Of a stretch of DNA of 36,260 nt, positions 7,652-15,676 are shown one piece after another; the first letter of the stretch is position 1, and each line of letters begins with the position of its first letter. The DNA comes from Anaerolineaceae bacterium (GTDB lineage Bacteria > Chloroflexota > Anaerolineae > Promineifilales > Promineifilaceae). Made by a program: the position numbers and the translations under genes. The stretch is from assembly GCA_002699125.1 (NCBI GenBank), contig PABI01000001.1:1-36260 (forward strand), written 5' to 3'. The notes under the pieces were generated by a model. That model ran no database searches, was not told the origin of the DNA, and was given only the letters and a program-made list of their open reading frames with translations.

Positions 7652-8955
7652 CTACCCTCCTCCGGCGGTCCGCCGAACGAACTCAGCGGTGTCAGCAGCA
7701 CCTTGTCTACCCGCCGCCAATCCATATCTACCACCTCAAAACGAAACCGATCCCACTCAACTACATCTCCTTCTTTAGGCACTCGCCCCAGATAAATCAT
7801 GATCAAACCGCCAATTGTCTGGTAAAAATTGCCTTCTTCCTCGGGCAGCGTTTTGATGTTAAACATTTCCTTCAACTCATCAACGGGAAACATACCGTCG
7901 ATCAGCCAGGTGCCATCTTCGCGCGGAATCGCTTCCGGATCGGCCGGATCGCCCACCTCCGGCACGTCGCCTACAATTTCCTCCAGCAAATCATTGAAGG
8001 TCATCAACCCTTGCAGCTCGCCATACTCATCAATAATGATCGCCAACTGCGCCTTATCATCCTTGAAGCGCTTCAGCACTTCCAGCACCGGCAGCCCTTC
8101 CGGCACAATCAGCACCTGCCGCATCAGCGGCTTCAAATCCAACGGTTCGTCAGAGAGCGCTTGCGCCAGCAAATCCCGAGACAGCACAAAGCCAACCACA
8201 TTATCTTCATCACCTTTCATGACCGGATAGCGGGAGTGACGGTTTTCAATGATGATTTGGCGATTCTCTTCCATCGGATCTTCCAGATCGAGGTAGACCA
8301 CATCGGGCCGGGGCGTCATCAAATCATTGACTCGCCGCTGGCGCAGGCGAAAGACTTGCTCCACCATTTCTTCATTGATCGGTTCAAAAACGCCGCTTTC
8401 GCGCCCCTGCTCCATCAAAATTTGGACTTCTTCGGCCGTTACGGCCGGTTCATTGGACGGTTTCAGGGGCAGCAGGCGCAGCAGCACACGGGTAGACACG
8501 CTGAGCAAACTGACCAACGGGGCTGTGATCCGGGCTAAGATTCCCATTGGCTGGGCCACGCTCATGGACACCCGTTCAGCATAATTAAGGCCAATCTGCT
8601 TGGGCAGCAGTTCTCCCAGCACCAGCGTCAGATAGGTAATGGTAACAACCACCAACCCCTGGCTCACCGCCTGGCTGTACGTCCCAACAAAGGGCAGTTC
8701 ACGGATCCACGGCTCAATCTGGCGAGTAACGGCCGCTTCACCAAACACACCAGCCAAAATGTTTACCAGAGTAATGCCAATTTGAACCGTGGAGAGAAAG
8801 TCATCCGGGTTTTCGGCCAGGCGCAGTGCCGCAGAAGCACGAGCGCTGCCGCCTTCGGCCTGAGATTTCAAACGGGCCTTGCGCGCAGTGACAACGGCAA
8901 TCTCTGACATGGCAAAGAGGCCGTTGGCAAAAATTAAAAGCAAAATAATCCACAT
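7648..8955 (-). CDS. CNNM/CorC/HlyC-family membrane transporter
   Basis: A 435-aa inner-membrane protein. An N-terminal DUF21 (CNNM) domain with about 4 hydrophobic segments fills residues 1-185. A CBS pair follows at about 200-325 (LMTPRPDVVYLDLED, then IIDEYGELQGLMTFNDLLEEIVGD), and a CorC_HlyC domain at about 340-430. The family is linked to Mg2+/Co2+ efflux and its regulation. AGGAGA about 10 nt upstream supports the ATG. It sits between a sensor kinase and its response regulator in one apparent operon, which suggests ion-homeostasis control. Confidence 0.88.
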   Translation of the reverse strand: MWIILLLIFANGLFAMSEIAVVTARKARLKSQAEGGSARASAALRLAENPDDFLSTVQIGITLVNILAGVFGEAAVTRQIEPWIRELPFVGTYSQAVSQGLVVVTITYLTLVLGELLPKQIGLNYAERVSMSVAQPMGILARITAPLVSLLSVSTRVLLRLLPLKPSNEPAVTAEEVQILMEQGRESGVFEPINEEMVEQVFRLRQRRVNDLMTPRPDVVYLDLEDPMEENRQIIIENRHSRYPVMKGDEDNVVGFVLSRDLLAQALSDEPLDLKPLMRQVLIVPEGLPVLEVLKRFKDDKAQLAIIIDEYGELQGLMTFNDLLEEIVGDVPEVGDPADPEAIPREDGTWLIDGMFPVDELKEMFNIKTLPEEEGNFYQTIGGLIMIYLGRVPKEGDVVEWDRFRFEVVDMDWRRVDKVLLTPLSSFGGPPEEGR

Positions 8956-9048
8956 TAGCGTATTTCTCCTGCATAAGCAGCATGTAAAACCTCCCGCAGG
9001 TTCCGTCTTCGGCCACCGTTTGGGCCTAAACCGGCGTGAGGTTGTGAG

Positions 9049-10197
9049 TTATGAAAGCGGCAGTTCAGCCTCTACGCGGGTTCCCTGGCCGGGGGTGCTT
9101 TCGATGTGGAAACGGCCGTTCAACAACTTCACCCGCTCATTCAACCCCACCAGGCCAAAGCGGCTGCTGGACACATCTTCTAAATCAAAGCCGCGCCCGT
9201 CGTCTTCCACCGTCAGGGTCACCAGCTGCGGCGTTGCTACCAATTTTACCGTGATTTGGCCAGCCTGGGCGTGCTGGCAGGAATTGTTAATCGCTTCCTG
9301 GGCAATGCGGTAAAGACCCGTTTCCACGCGTGGCGGCAGCGGCTGGTTGCCGCCCGTCACCAGCAAATCGATGGGCAGCGGCGCTTCCTCGGCCAGCAGC
9401 ACCAGGGCTTCCACCAATGTGCGCCCGGCCAGCGGCGCGGCGCGTAAATCCAGCACCGAGCGGCGCGCTTCTTCCAAGTTAGCTCGCGTGAGGGCCAGCG
9501 CTTGCTGCACCATTTTACGGATACGTGCCGGGTCCGCCTCCGCTTCCAGCAGCGCATCGGCCGATTCTAGTTGGAGGGAAACGGCCGTTAATCCTTGCGC
9601 CAGCGTATCATGAATCTCGCGCGCCAGCCGGTTGCGCTCTTCTACCGCGCCCACCTGGGCGCTGCGCTCAAACAGGCGGGCCCGCTCCACGGCAATGCCC
9701 AGCATATCGCCGACGGTGTACAAAAGCTGCAAATCATCGGGAGAGAGCTGCCGCCAGTCGGTGCTGGCCACATTGAGCACGCCCAGCTTCTTGCCGTGGG
9801 CATACAGGGGAATGCTGGCATGGTAGCGCAGCCCGTCGGTGCCATCGACTAAATTTTTCAAACGGCTGCACGTCACTACGTTGACGTTGGCGGCCCCGTC
9901 CAGATCGCCATCACGATAGGTGTCCAGGCAGTAACAGCTGCCCTCCATTTTGTGAGGATGATGGGCTAGCGCGGGCGGCAAATTTTGGGCCGCCGCCAGG
10001 TACGATTGGTTATCATCTTCACGCAGCAGCCAGATCCAGCCGGTTTGCAAATCGAGAAGATCGGCTACCTGGGCCAGGGTGGCTTGTAATGCCTGCTCCA
10101 AATCGATAGAGCGGTTCAGTGCCTGGGCCATGCTGTTGATAATCGAGAGTTCGGCATTGCGCCGCTTCAGCCTCTCGGCGTGTTCATCTTGGGACAT
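9049..10197 (-). CDS. Soluble GAF-domain sensor histidine kinase (NarL type)
   Basis: A 382-aa cytoplasmic kinase without membrane segments. A GAF domain spans about 25-175 and includes Cys88, Cys90 and Cys110, which could bind a cofactor or metal (inference). The HisKA_3 dimerisation helix has His196 in LAREIHDTLAQG. The HATPase domain (about 280-380) has the N-box QEAINNSCQHA and a GRGFDLE glycine box. No Shine-Dalgarno is clear before the ATG. It is the first gene of kinase - CorC - regulator, all on the minus strand with short gaps. Confidence 0.88.
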   Translation of the reverse strand: MSQDEHAERLKRRNAELSIINSMAQALNRSIDLEQALQATLAQVADLLDLQTGWIWLLREDDNQSYLAAAQNLPPALAHHPHKMEGSCYCLDTYRDGDLDGAANVNVVTCSRLKNLVDGTDGLRYHASIPLYAHGKKLGVLNVASTDWRQLSPDDLQLLYTVGDMLGIAVERARLFERSAQVGAVEERNRLAREIHDTLAQGLTAVSLQLESADALLEAEADPARIRKMVQQALALTRANLEEARRSVLDLRAAPLAGRTLVEALVLLAEEAPLPIDLLVTGGNQPLPPRVETGLYRIAQEAINNSCQHAQAGQITVKLVATPQLVTLTVEDDGRGFDLEDVSSSRFGLVGLNERVKLLNGRFHIESTPGQGTRVEAELPLS

Positions 10198-10205
10198 ATG
10201 TGTAT

Positions 10206-10270
10206 TTAACTGTGAAAGTGGGCAAGTGGCAAATGGTTTAGTGAAAAGTGAGAAGTGAAATGTAAAAAGT
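10206..10270. repeat. Heptad-repeat array (AGTGAAA / GGCAAGT words)
   Basis: Degenerate 7-bp words such as GGCAAGT, GGCAAAT, AGTGAAA, AGTGAGA, AGTGAAA fill the gap between the divergent kinase and coaX genes. Here the array is mostly in one orientation, unlike most others in the window. It ends about 10 bp before the coaX -35 box. Confidence 0.65.
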
Positions 10271-10277
10271 GTTCCAC

Positions 10278-10305
10278 TTGAAAACTTACCTTCCTGCTAT
10301 ACAAT
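10278..10305 (+). promoter_or_regulatory. Promoter of the coaX gene, probably leaderless
   Basis: TTGAAA (10278-10283) and TACAAT (10300-10305) are 16 bp apart. The -10 box ends 8 nt before the coaX ATG, so the transcript would start about at the start codon. No Shine-Dalgarno is present. Boxes are seen; leaderless translation is inferred. Confidence 0.6.
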
Positions 10306-10313
10306 CCCCACCC

Positions 10314-11111
10314 ATGTTACTTGCACTGGATATAGGCAACACCAACATCACTCTGGGCGTCTGGAACGGCCGTTCCTGGCAGCACCAGTGGCGTTTATTG
10401 ACCAACCCGGCGCAAACGGCCGATGAGTACGGCATTATTCTGAAAATGCTGTTAAAAGATGCGGGGGTGTTAACGGCCATTGATCAAGCCATCATGGCCA
10501 GCGTCGTCCCTGCACTCAGCCAAACCTTTAGCCGAATTTTTCAGCAGCAGCTTGAGGTTCCGCTGCTCACGATCAGTTCAGAATTACCAATGGGACTCAA
10601 AATTTTGGCCGATGTACCTGAGGCCGTGGGGGCGGACCGGCTGGTGAACGCCGTCGCCGCTTACGAGCTGTTTCAAGGGCCGTGCATCATCATCGACATG
10701 GGCACGGCGACCAAATTTGACCTGGTCTCGGCGCAGCAGGAATTTTTGGGCGGGGTGATTGCCCCCGGCCTGGGATTGGCTGCTGAGGCACTGGCCAGCC
10801 GCGCCGCCAAGCTGAGCCACGTCGCCCTGGAGGCCCCGCCGCACACCATCGGCACCAACACGATTCACGCCATGCAGTCCGGCCTGATTTTTGGCTATCT
10901 GGCACTGATCGAAGGGTTGGTGGCCCGGCTCAAAGGTGAACATCCCGACCGCTTTCAAAAGATTCACACCCTGGGCACGGGCGGGCTGATCGATTTGATG
11001 GCGCCGCATACGGCCGTTATCGACCATATCGATCCCTGGCTAACCCTCACCGGCCTGCGCGTTATTCATGAGCGAGTGATGCGTTCTAACGGTGACAAGG
11101 TGACGGGGTGA
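10314..11111 (+). CDS. coaX: Type III pantothenate kinase
   Basis: A 265-aa cytoplasmic enzyme that phosphorylates pantothenate, the first step of coenzyme A synthesis. The ASKHA-fold motifs are clear: ALDIGNTN at 4-11, EAVGADRLVNA near 100-110, DMGTATKFD near 122-130 and GGVIAPGL near 140. ATG 10314 is chosen over GTG 10269 because it places DIGNTN at the normal N-terminal position and directly follows a promoter. The last residues (GDKVTG) are encoded by GGTGAC direct repeats that continue into the next gene. It is the first gene of a plus-strand run. Confidence 0.93.
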   Translation: MLLALDIGNTNITLGVWNGRSWQHQWRLLTNPAQTADEYGIILKMLLKDAGVLTAIDQAIMASVVPALSQTFSRIFQQQLEVPLLTISSELPMGLKILADVPEAVGADRLVNAVAAYELFQGPCIIIDMGTATKFDLVSAQQEFLGGVIAPGLGLAAEALASRAAKLSHVALEAPPHTIGTNTIHAMQSGLIFGYLALIEGLVARLKGEHPDRFQKIHTLGTGGLIDLMAPHTAVIDHIDPWLTLTGLRVIHERVMRSNGDKVTG

Positions 11112-11211
11112 CAAGGTGACAAGATTGAATAAGCAGCAGGTGGCAGGTGGCAAGTGGCAAGTCACGCATCACACATCACACATCACTTTTTACTTTTCAC
11201 TTTTCACTCTC
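11094..11211. repeat. Repeat array spanning the coaX end and the next gene's start
   Basis: GGTGAC words (11094-11122) are followed by an exact 7-bp ladder from about 11144: GGCAGGT, GGCAAGT, GGCAAGT, CACGCAT, CACACAT, CACACAT, CACTTTT, TACTTTT, CACTTTT, CACTCTC. The array covers the coaX stop and the first ~30 codons of the solute-binding protein, including most of its signal peptide. Confidence 0.8.
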
Positions 11212-12681
11212 TTACTATTGAGCGCCTGCGGACTGGCCAACCCACCTCGCCTGGCCACCGCCACCGCCCAGGCCGCTTTAACCCCTACCCCATCACCAGA
11301 ACCACTCATTTTGCCTGTGGCCACGCCCACGGCCGTTTCCGGCGGCAGCAGCACACAGCCTTCAGCCCAGGCCGAACCCAATCCATCGCTCACCGTCTGG
11401 GTCAACGAAACGTCCGACGCGCATGAGCAAATGCTGGACCAAATGACCGCTGATTTTGAGGCGCAGCACAACGTCGATGTGGAGATGGTGTTGGTGTCGC
11501 CACAGCTTTTGCCGGATTTGGTGAATACGGCCGTTCTCTCCGACACTTTGCCCGACATCATCATCCATCCCATTGAGTTCAGCGTCGGCTGGGCCGAGCG
11601 GGGCATTTTTGATACGGCTGCGGCGGCCGAAGTGCTGACCCAATTGGATGCCGACACCTTTAACGCCGATGCGCTTGCGCTGGTGCAGACAGAAGGCGGA
11701 CAGCCTGCCGCCCTGCCCAACAGCGGCTATCACCAGCTCGTCATCTACCGCACCGACTGGTTCGAGCAGCGCAATCTGGCCGTGCCTAACAGCTTCCGCG
11801 CCCTTTCCGCCGCTGCCGAAGCCACCACCGATCGCGAAAATTTGGTGGCCGGTTTTGTTGTGCCCACCGAATCCAACCTGGTGACCACCCAGCAAATTTT
11901 TGAGCACATGGCCCTGGCCAATGGCTGCCAGCTCGTCGATGAAGCTGGCGAGCTTCAACTGCTGGAGCCGGAATGTGCCTCGGCGCTCAACTTTTATTAC
12001 ACCATCATCAACCAGAACAGCCCCATCGGCGTGCAGACAGACACCAGCACGCGTAATGCCTATCTGGCGGGGCGTACTGGTTTGATCATGGGACCGCCGA
12101 GCCTGCTGCCGCAACTGGCCGGGCTGGATCCTGAGGCGCCGCCCACCTGCCCAGAGTGTGCCGCCACGCCCGACTTTTTGGCCCAAAACAGCGGCTTTGT
12201 GACCGACATAAACGGGGCAGAATTTGGCAATATCAGCTTGTTGGGCATTACCAGTGCGGCGGAGCGGGAAACGGCCGTTCTCTTCGCTACCTATTGGTTC
12301 AATGACGGGTACGAACAATGGCTCTCCGTAGATAGCGAACGCAAAGTACCGCTGCGCCTGGGAACGGCCGCAAATCCGCGCCAGTTCATCGACGCCTGGG
12401 GCAGCCGGCCGCTGGCGGGCAGCGACCAAACGCTGGCATCGCTCTACGGTCCCGAAGTCGTTGCCACCCTGCGCGAAGGCATCGCCACCACCGGGCGTTG
12501 GGGGCTGCCGCAAGGCCAGGGCGAGCTCATCACCACCCTGTATGAAGAGCTAACCCTGTCGATTATGCTGCAAGAAATGCTGAGTGGTTATTTTTCCAGT
12601 GACCAATCTATAATAGAAGCGTACAATCGTATTGTTGACCTTATTCCTAATTACGCTTTTCCAAATGTGACCGATAATTAG
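11116..12681 (+). CDS. Extracellular solute-binding lipoprotein (ABC family 1)
   Basis: Up to 521 aa. The N-terminus ends in a hydrophobic stretch and lipobox LLSAC (Cys near residue 38), then a Thr/Pro/Ser linker to about 90. A family 1 extracellular solute-binding domain follows (LTVWVNETSDAHEQMLDQMTADFEAQH, then DIIIHPIEFS, and a YLAGRTGLIMGP stretch). Such proteins bind sugars or other small solutes for ABC import, but no permease genes are adjacent, so the partner must lie elsewhere. The start is uncertain: GTG 11116 or TTG 11125, both inside the repeat array, with no Shine-Dalgarno. The sequence before the lipobox (THHTSHITFYFSLF) is encoded by heptad repeats. Confidence 0.8.
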   Translation: MTRLNKQQVAGGKWQVTHHTSHITFYFSLFTLLLLSACGLANPPRLATATAQAALTPTPSPEPLILPVATPTAVSGGSSTQPSAQAEPNPSLTVWVNETSDAHEQMLDQMTADFEAQHNVDVEMVLVSPQLLPDLVNTAVLSDTLPDIIIHPIEFSVGWAERGIFDTAAAAEVLTQLDADTFNADALALVQTEGGQPAALPNSGYHQLVIYRTDWFEQRNLAVPNSFRALSAAAEATTDRENLVAGFVVPTESNLVTTQQIFEHMALANGCQLVDEAGELQLLEPECASALNFYYTIINQNSPIGVQTDTSTRNAYLAGRTGLIMGPPSLLPQLAGLDPEAPPTCPECAATPDFLAQNSGFVTDINGAEFGNISLLGITSAAERETAVLFATYWFNDGYEQWLSVDSERKVPLRLGTAANPRQFIDAWGSRPLAGSDQTLASLYGPEVVATLREGIATTGRWGLPQGQGELITTLYEELTLSIMLQEMLSGYFSSDQSIIEAYNRIVDLIPNYAFPNVTDN

Positions 12682-12730
12682 AGATCGGAGATTAGAGGTT
12701 GGCTCAATCTCCAATCTCTAATCTCCACAC
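12675..12730. repeat. Inverted heptad-repeat array (GGAGATT/AATCTCC family)
   Basis: ATTAGAG, ATCGGAG, ATTAGAG face AATCTCC, AATCTCT, AATCTCC. The gene stop TAG (12679-12681) lies inside the first unit. A similar array is at 21014-21062. Confidence 0.75.
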
Positions 12731-12754
12731 TATTTATTCCAAGATTTTTTTACC

Positions 12755-13753
12755 ATGACCTCAACTTTACCCTATTCAGAAGAACCATTTGGCATACTCA
12801 CCGACGACAATTTGTACCTGGACTGCGTTTTGGTAAAGCCGGTGGGGGTCGCCGATGAAAATTTGCGGGCCATTCGCGTGTGGGTGCCCAAATATCCATT
12901 GACCAAATCAAGCGTAATTACCTGTGCCCGGCAAGAGGTGCGGTCGCATGGCGTCAAGCGTAAGGTAGCCCACCTGGTGTTTGACCTGCGCGGCACGGGG
13001 GACAGCGAAGGCGGGTTGGGCGATCAGGATTTTAAGCAAGATTTGCACGCCATTGCCGAATGGGCCAAGGAGCGCTTTGGCCGGATTAATTTTGGCTTTT
13101 TAGGCACACCAGAATCGGGAAACGGCCGTGTCAATCTCTGGCCTCTGCGTCCGGGATCGGTCATGGAAAGCTACCACTATCCCGCCACCGGCAGCCTGCT
13201 GCCGCCCACCGTCCTCTACCTGTCCACTTACGGCAGCTTCAGCCGCACCGATGATACCATTTGTAATAAGCTGGCCGGGGCAGGCTACCACGTTTATGGG
13301 CTTGATCCGCTGCGCTATTTGCTGCACGCCAGCGCCAACCACCGCCTCAGCCCTGATGACCTGGCCGCCGATTTGCAAATCCTCATCCAGATGCTGCCCA
13401 GCAAACCGATCATCATTGGCCAACCGCTGGCGGCAGGGCTGGGCCTGCTGTGGACCAGTCGGGTAAACAAAGTCACTGGCGTTATTGCTATCGGTCGGGC
13501 CCAGGCCGGACTCTCGCCCAGCCACATCTTCCACAACAACAACCCGTACACCTATCTGCTGCACCGCCACGTACCAGACATCTCTCCCCGCCCCCTGGCC
13601 CTGGTGCTGCTCAAGGGCAACGCGCTGGGCGGTGATGAAGATGAGATGACCACGCTCATGCAAAGCAGCAAAATGCCCAACCGCCTGGAATCGGTTAGCA
13701 GTTTATCGCTAGATTTGTTATTGGAATTGTTGACCTGGGTGCAGCAAGCTTAA
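12755..13753 (+). CDS. Alpha/beta-hydrolase-fold protein lacking a recognisable nucleophile
   Basis: A 332-aa soluble protein with no signal peptide. It looks like two alpha/beta-hydrolase halves. The first has the strand-loop FDLRGTGDSEGG near residue 80, typical of hydrolases, but its elbow reads FGFLGTPESG. The second has VLYLSTYGSF and GYHVYGLDPLR, and its elbow reads IIIGQPLAAG, where the usual Gly-x-Ser-x-Gly serine is replaced. It may therefore be non-catalytic, perhaps a binding or scaffold protein. No clear Shine-Dalgarno precedes the ATG. The function is unknown. Confidence 0.6.
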   Translation: MTSTLPYSEEPFGILTDDNLYLDCVLVKPVGVADENLRAIRVWVPKYPLTKSSVITCARQEVRSHGVKRKVAHLVFDLRGTGDSEGGLGDQDFKQDLHAIAEWAKERFGRINFGFLGTPESGNGRVNLWPLRPGSVMESYHYPATGSLLPPTVLYLSTYGSFSRTDDTICNKLAGAGYHVYGLDPLRYLLHASANHRLSPDDLAADLQILIQMLPSKPIIIGQPLAAGLGLLWTSRVNKVTGVIAIGRAQAGLSPSHIFHNNNPYTYLLHRHVPDISPRPLALVLLKGNALGGDEDEMTTLMQSSKMPNRLESVSSLSLDLLLELLTWVQQA

Positions 13754-13756
13754 GAA

Positions 13757-13858
13757 CTCTAATTGTGAATCGTGAATTGTGAACGCTTAGTTGTGAATGA
13801 AAGCCGGCCGCAAAGACCATTCACAATTCACCATTAATTATTCACAATTCACAATTTT
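13757..13858. repeat. Inverted heptad-repeat array (AATTGTG family)
   Basis: Words AATTGTG, AATCGTG, AATTGTG, AACGCTT run one way. ATTCACA, ATTCACC, ATTAATT, ATTCACA, ATTCACA run the other, around a GC-rich centre (GCCGGCCGC). It ends 2-5 bp before the kinase ATG at 13860. An in-frame ATG at 13797 would add 21 repeat-encoded residues and is not preferred. Confidence 0.8.
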
Positions 13859-13859
13859 T

Positions 13860-15593
13860 ATGACCGCCTTCTTCTCCCCCAATCCCAACATCCAGCAGCA
13901 GCGTGCTTTGCAGGAGCTGCGGCGGCGTTTGCTGCCGCGAGTGTTGGTGGTTACGGCCGTATTCTCCTTAATCTACCTTGCCGGCTGGCGGCTCAATCTG
14001 TACACCCACGCTTTGCTGCCCTTAGACGGTCTCTTTTTGCTGGCGCTCAGCCTCGTTTGTTATGGATTGATGTGGCTGCCCAAAGTCGGTGTCTCGCTGT
14101 CAGCCGCCTTTTTTATTGCCGGTTTTGCCCAACCTATCTTTTTCGCTACCCAATATTTTGGTATTAATGCCCCGACTACGGCCGTATTCCTCGTCAGTAT
14201 CTCTCTGGCCGGACTTCTCATTGGCGGCTGGTTCCTGTGGATGCTCATCGCTTTTTACTGCTTTTGGGTTGGCCTGGTTGGCTATCTTGAGCTGCAAGGC
14301 AGATATTACGCGCCAAACCCACTGCAAACCATGCCTGCCTATCTGGCCAGCGCCGCTTTTTGGTGCGGGCTTTTTATTTTCAACGGCTGGATCACGCGGT
14401 TGCTGGCGCGCAACCTGGAGCAGATGACCCAACTGGCACGCGGCCAGACCAACGTGCAAAATCGCATCCTCACCGCCCTGATGGCCGATGCCCAATCAGA
14501 CACCTTCTTGCGCGAAGCCATCAGCAGCATTGCCGAACAGTTGGGCGTGCAGTGGGCCACGCTCTTTTTCCACAACGCCGAAGCCGATCTGCTGGAGGCA
14601 CATTTGTATCTGGCCAATGGTGAAGTGCGTGCCGCAGACGATCTAACCGGCACGCTGCCACCAACCCCCACCAGTGAGGTGCCGCTTTGGCAAGAGCTGA
14701 CGCGCCGCAAGCAGCCCATCCTCATCAACGATGTGGCCAACGATCCGCGGCTGGTGCATCGCGCCCGCATTCTGGCCGATGGCATTCAGCAAATTTTGCA
14801 GGTGCCGCTGCTGGAAGAAGATGAAATTGTTGGGCTGATGAGCTTTAACAGCAGCAAGAAGCAGTCGTTTTGGCCAGAGGATATTGAGCTGGCGCGGCTG
14901 CTGGCCCAACAGGTGATGCTGGGCCGGCGGCTCAACCGGCTGGCGGATGAGGTGGCAGAACAAGCAGAGGAAACGGCCGTTGCCAACGAGCGCAACCGCA
15001 TGGCCCGCGAAATCCACGATACCCTGGCGCAAGGCTTCACCGGCATCGTGGTGCAGCTGGAAGCCGCTGAAGATACGCTCAACGAGGAACCAGAGGAAGC
15101 GCAAGAACATCTGATGCGCGCCCGCAGCCTGGCCAAAGAAAGTTTGGCCGAGGCGCGTCGCTCCGTCTGGGCGCTGCGTCCGCCCGCGCTGGAAAGCAGC
15201 GATCTGCCCACCGCCCTGCGCCAGATGCTGGATCGGCTCATTCCCGGCACCATGATTCACGCCCAGGTCACCATTAAAGGCGAACCGTATCCGCTGCCGC
15301 CGCAAACGGAGACGGAACTGCTGCGCATTGCTCAAGAAGCGGTGACCAACGCGCTCAAACATGCCAAGCCAACGGCCGTTTCCCTCACGCTCACCTACGA
15401 TCCGGAACAGCTCATGCTGCTGGTGCAAGACAACGGCCAGGGATTCAATCCGGCCCAGTCCAGTGCCGGTTTTGGCCTGACCAGTATGCGCGAACGAGCC
15501 ATGAAGATAAACGGCCGTCTCAACGTCAACATGCGCACCGAAGGCGGGACGGATGTGGTGTGTGTCGTGAGTAGAGTAAAAAGTGAAAAGTAA
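13860..15593 (+). CDS. Membrane sensor histidine kinase with GAF domain (NarL type)
   Basis: A 577-aa inner-membrane kinase. About five to six hydrophobic segments fill residues 28-180. A GAF domain follows at about 210-360, then HisKA_3 with His386 in MAREIHDTLAQG, and a HATPase domain at about 470-570 (QEAVTNALKHAKP, DNGQGFNP, GFGLTSMRERA). No response regulator is adjacent, so it may act on the regulator at 7001 or on a distant one. ATG 13860 is chosen because upstream codons are heptad repeat. The final residues RVKSEK and the stop are repeat-encoded. Confidence 0.87.
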   Translation: MTAFFSPNPNIQQQRALQELRRRLLPRVLVVTAVFSLIYLAGWRLNLYTHALLPLDGLFLLALSLVCYGLMWLPKVGVSLSAAFFIAGFAQPIFFATQYFGINAPTTAVFLVSISLAGLLIGGWFLWMLIAFYCFWVGLVGYLELQGRYYAPNPLQTMPAYLASAAFWCGLFIFNGWITRLLARNLEQMTQLARGQTNVQNRILTALMADAQSDTFLREAISSIAEQLGVQWATLFFHNAEADLLEAHLYLANGEVRAADDLTGTLPPTPTSEVPLWQELTRRKQPILINDVANDPRLVHRARILADGIQQILQVPLLEEDEIVGLMSFNSSKKQSFWPEDIELARLLAQQVMLGRRLNRLADEVAEQAEETAVANERNRMAREIHDTLAQGFTGIVVQLEAAEDTLNEEPEEAQEHLMRARSLAKESLAEARRSVWALRPPALESSDLPTALRQMLDRLIPGTMIHAQVTIKGEPYPLPPQTETELLRIAQEAVTNALKHAKPTAVSLTLTYDPEQLMLLVQDNGQGFNPAQSSAGFGLTSMRERAMKINGRLNVNMRTEGGTDVVCVVSRVKSEK

Positions 15594-15646
15594 AAAGTGA
15601 GAAGTGGGGTCTACTTTTTACTTTCCACTTATCACTTTTCACTGGC
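15570..15646. repeat. Inverted heptad-repeat array (AAAAAGT/ACTTTTT family)
   Basis: GTAGAGT, AAAAAGT, GAAAAGT, AAAAAGT, GAGAAGT face ACTTTTT, ACTTTCC, ACTTATC, ACTTTTC. The left arm contains the stop codon of the kinase gene. It could form a hairpin between this gene and the P1 peptidase gene. Confidence 0.82.
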
Positions 15647-15676
15647 TCAAAATTACCCGCAAAAAGGAATCGAACC

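Noticed and set aside
11362..12513. 383-aa minus-strand frame
   Set aside because: Antisense to the solute-binding lipoprotein; no recognisable domain.
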